From: CAYGKP01 sp964350605
GTDB taxonomy: Bacteria > Bacteroidota > Bacteroidia > Cytophagales > JAAEPT01
DNA: 5,365 nucleotides
Direction of reading: 5' to 3'
Assembly: GCA_964350605.1 (NCBI GenBank)
Contig: CAYGKP010000172.1
Span: forward strand, 1 to 5,365
Shown here: positions 4,607 through 5,365 of the stretch, piece by piece
Layout of the letters: the number at the start of each line of letters is the position of its first letter
How positions within the stretch are numbered: position 1 is the first letter of the stretch
Position numbers and translations under genes: made by a program
Notes under the pieces: generated by a model
Told to the model about the DNA's origin: nothing
The model's input: only the letters and a program-made list of their open reading frames with translations
Databases searched by the model: none

Positions 4607-5173
4607 ATGAAACGCATTCACCTGATCCTCTCGCTGGCCTTCACCGCCAGCCTCGTCCTATCTGCTTGCGGCGGCGAAGAAGCCCCCGAAGGCGAAGAGA
4701 ACCAGGAGTCCACCGAAGAAACAACCGGCGGCGAAGAAGCCGCAGGAATGGACCTCGAAGCGCTCAAGAGTGCTTTCCCCAACATCTTGCTGGGCGCGCC
4801 GATGGCCGATGAAACCGTTGTTGAAGGCGATCCGACCACCATCACCAAGGTCCACAAGACAGGCTCGGGCGACCGCACCTACAAGGTGATCATGAGCATC
4901 TATGGCGAGCCGCAAGTCAAGTCGGTGGAAGAGCACGTTGGCGAGGACATGGATAGTGATGCCAAGATGGTTGCCTCCAAGAAGGTGGGCGACTACCACG
5001 GCATCCTGACCAAGGACAAGGAAACCGGGGGCATGGCCTTCGACTTCTTTGCGACCCCCACGGTCAATTTCCAGGTGACGATGGAAACCGTCGAGGGCGA
5101 GTTTCTGGAAGGCGACCTGCGCCGCCTGCTCAAGAAGCTGGACCCGATGGCGCTGGCCGAGCTCGCCAAGTAG
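4607..5173 (+). CDS. Acidic lipoprotein of unknown function
   Basis: The 188-residue product starts with MKR, a hydrophobic stretch and the lipobox L18-S19-A20-C21, so it should be cleaved before C21 and lipidated. C21 is followed by Gly-Gly-Glu-Glu and a tether rich in Glu, Gly, Thr and Ser to about residue 47. In several Bacteroidota, acidic residues just after the lipid Cys act as a surface-export signal, so display on the outer face is possible. The globular part (about 48-188) has mixed strand-like segments (RTYKVIMSIYG, TVNFQVTMETVEGEFLEGD) and a C-terminal helix from 169. It contains no further Cys and no motif I know. The ATG at 4607 is followed directly by the signal; ACATACC precedes it with no Shine-Dalgarno. 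Its own promoter may lie after the terC terminator. The function is unknown. Confidence 0.85.
   Translation: MKRIHLILSLAFTASLVLSACGGEEAPEGEENQESTEETTGGEEAAGMDLEALKSAFPNILLGAPMADETVVEGDPTTITKVHKTGSGDRTYKVIMSIYGEPQVKSVEEHVGEDMDSDAKMVASKKVGDYHGILTKDKETGGMAFDFFATPTVNFQVTMETVEGEFLEGDLRRLLKKLDPMALAELAK
4669..4741 (+). repeat. In-frame 16-bp direct repeat in the lipoprotein tether
   Basis: CGGCGGCGAAGAAGCC occurs identically at 4669-4684 and 4726-4741, 57 bases apart, which is exactly 19 codons. Both copies encode GGEEA (residues 22-26 and 41-45). They bracket the acidic tether and look like a past in-frame duplication or slippage site. Confidence 0.8.
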
Positions 5174-5200
5174 TCACACCTTGACAACCCAGAAGTGCAA

Positions 5201-5264
5201 GCGCAAATCCCGCCAACGGGTGAAAGACTGGTCAGCATTGCTGAAGTTTTAGTTGCGCCGTTGG
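5201..5264 (+). other. Structured spacer after the lipoprotein gene, possible pseudoknot
   Basis: Two complementary pairs interlock: GCGCAA (5201-5206) with TTGCGC (5253-5258), and CCAACGG (5213-5219) with CCGTTGG (5258-5264). The order A-B-A'-B' permits a pseudoknot, or two exclusive folds. Between them lies a perfect small hairpin, TCAGC-ATT-GCTGA (5232-5244), followed by AGTTTT, which could act as a weak terminator for the lipoprotein gene. The rest of 5174-5320 shows nothing else I can name. Confidence 0.35.
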
Positions 5265-5320
5265 GGTGGGCCGAGTAGTTTACATCCGTCAAACACCACC
5301 TCACGCTAATCCCCGTCCCC

Positions 5321-5365
5321 GTGGCAGCGAAATTCGAAATCAAAAAAGCCAAGAACGGCCAGTTC
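5321..5365 (+). CDS. Start of a probable DUF1508/YegP-like protein (3' end cut by window edge)
   Basis: Only 15 codons are visible, reading (M)AAKFEIKKAKNGQF up to the right edge. The phrase KFEIxKxKNGQF matches the opening of the short DUF1508 repeat seen in YegP-like proteins, where one or two copies of a beta-rich unit of about 50 residues bear an F-x-x-x-NGQ-F-type pattern; the role of the family is poorly known. The start is taken as GTG at 5321, because no ATG lies in the frame between the stop at 5276 and here and the family motif begins at the third or fourth residue. No Shine-Dalgarno is seen in the C-rich bases before it. It is read in the same direction as the lipoprotein, 147 nt downstream. 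With so few residues the family call is an inference. Confidence 0.55.
   Translation, partial: MAAKFEIKKAKNGQF

Noticed and set aside
4618..4999. Minus-strand open frames opposite the lipoprotein gene
   Set aside because: They are mirror frames of the acidic tether and globular part; the plus-strand lipobox, signal sequence and start are convincing.

Overview
The window looks like chromosomal DNA of a moderately GC-rich member of the Bacteroidota, possibly a Saprospira/Lewinella-type organism. That is an inference from three things. Most starts lack a Shine-Dalgarno sequence. The best promoter candidates resemble the Bacteroidota TTTG / TAnnTTTG type rather than the E. coli type. The lipoprotein has a signal sequence followed directly by an acidic, Gly/Glu-rich tether. 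I could run no database search, so the lineage is tentative.

The left 2.4 kb is an arsenic-resistance operon read on the minus strand. Its order is arsR (2348-2001), arsI-like C-As lyase (1974-1450), acr3 arsenite efflux permease (1359-325) and an arsenate reductase of the low-molecular-weight phosphatase type (328 to beyond the left edge). Arsenate reduced by the phosphatase-type enzyme and organoarsenicals demethylated by ArsI both give As(III), which Acr3 exports. ArsR senses As(III) and should repress from a perfect 6-4-6 inverted repeat (2365-2380) lying over the predicted -7 box. The acr3 and arsC starts overlap by ATGA, and a 13-bp hairpin sits in the 90-nt arsI-acr3 gap. ArsR and ArsI both end in Cys-rich tails finishing in Cys-Cys.

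The middle (2.4-3.7 kb) holds two divergent genes for small exported proteins, separated by 60 AT-rich bases. The minus-strand protein of 155 aa has a signal peptide and no family I recognise. It ends in a strong intrinsic terminator whose U-tract lies on the upstream promoter element of the ars operon. The plus-strand protein of 168 aa looks like a bacterial TIMP/netrin-like secreted domain and is visibly more AT-rich than its neighbours. Downstream come 220 bases without a gene but with much potential secondary structure.

The right part is a TerC-family membrane protein (3726-4469), probably a metal-ion (Mn) exporter by family, a compact multi-hairpin RNA element with a terminator-like end (4488-4549), and an acidic lipoprotein of unknown function (4607-5173). 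A short structured spacer follows (5201-5264), then the first 15 codons of a probable DUF1508/YegP-like protein running off the right edge. No rRNA, tRNA, CRISPR array, insertion sequence or integrase was seen. The most unusual items are the Cys-Cys tails of the ArsR/ArsI pair, the switch-like RNA after terC and the pseudoknot-capable spacer. None is proven to be a new system.
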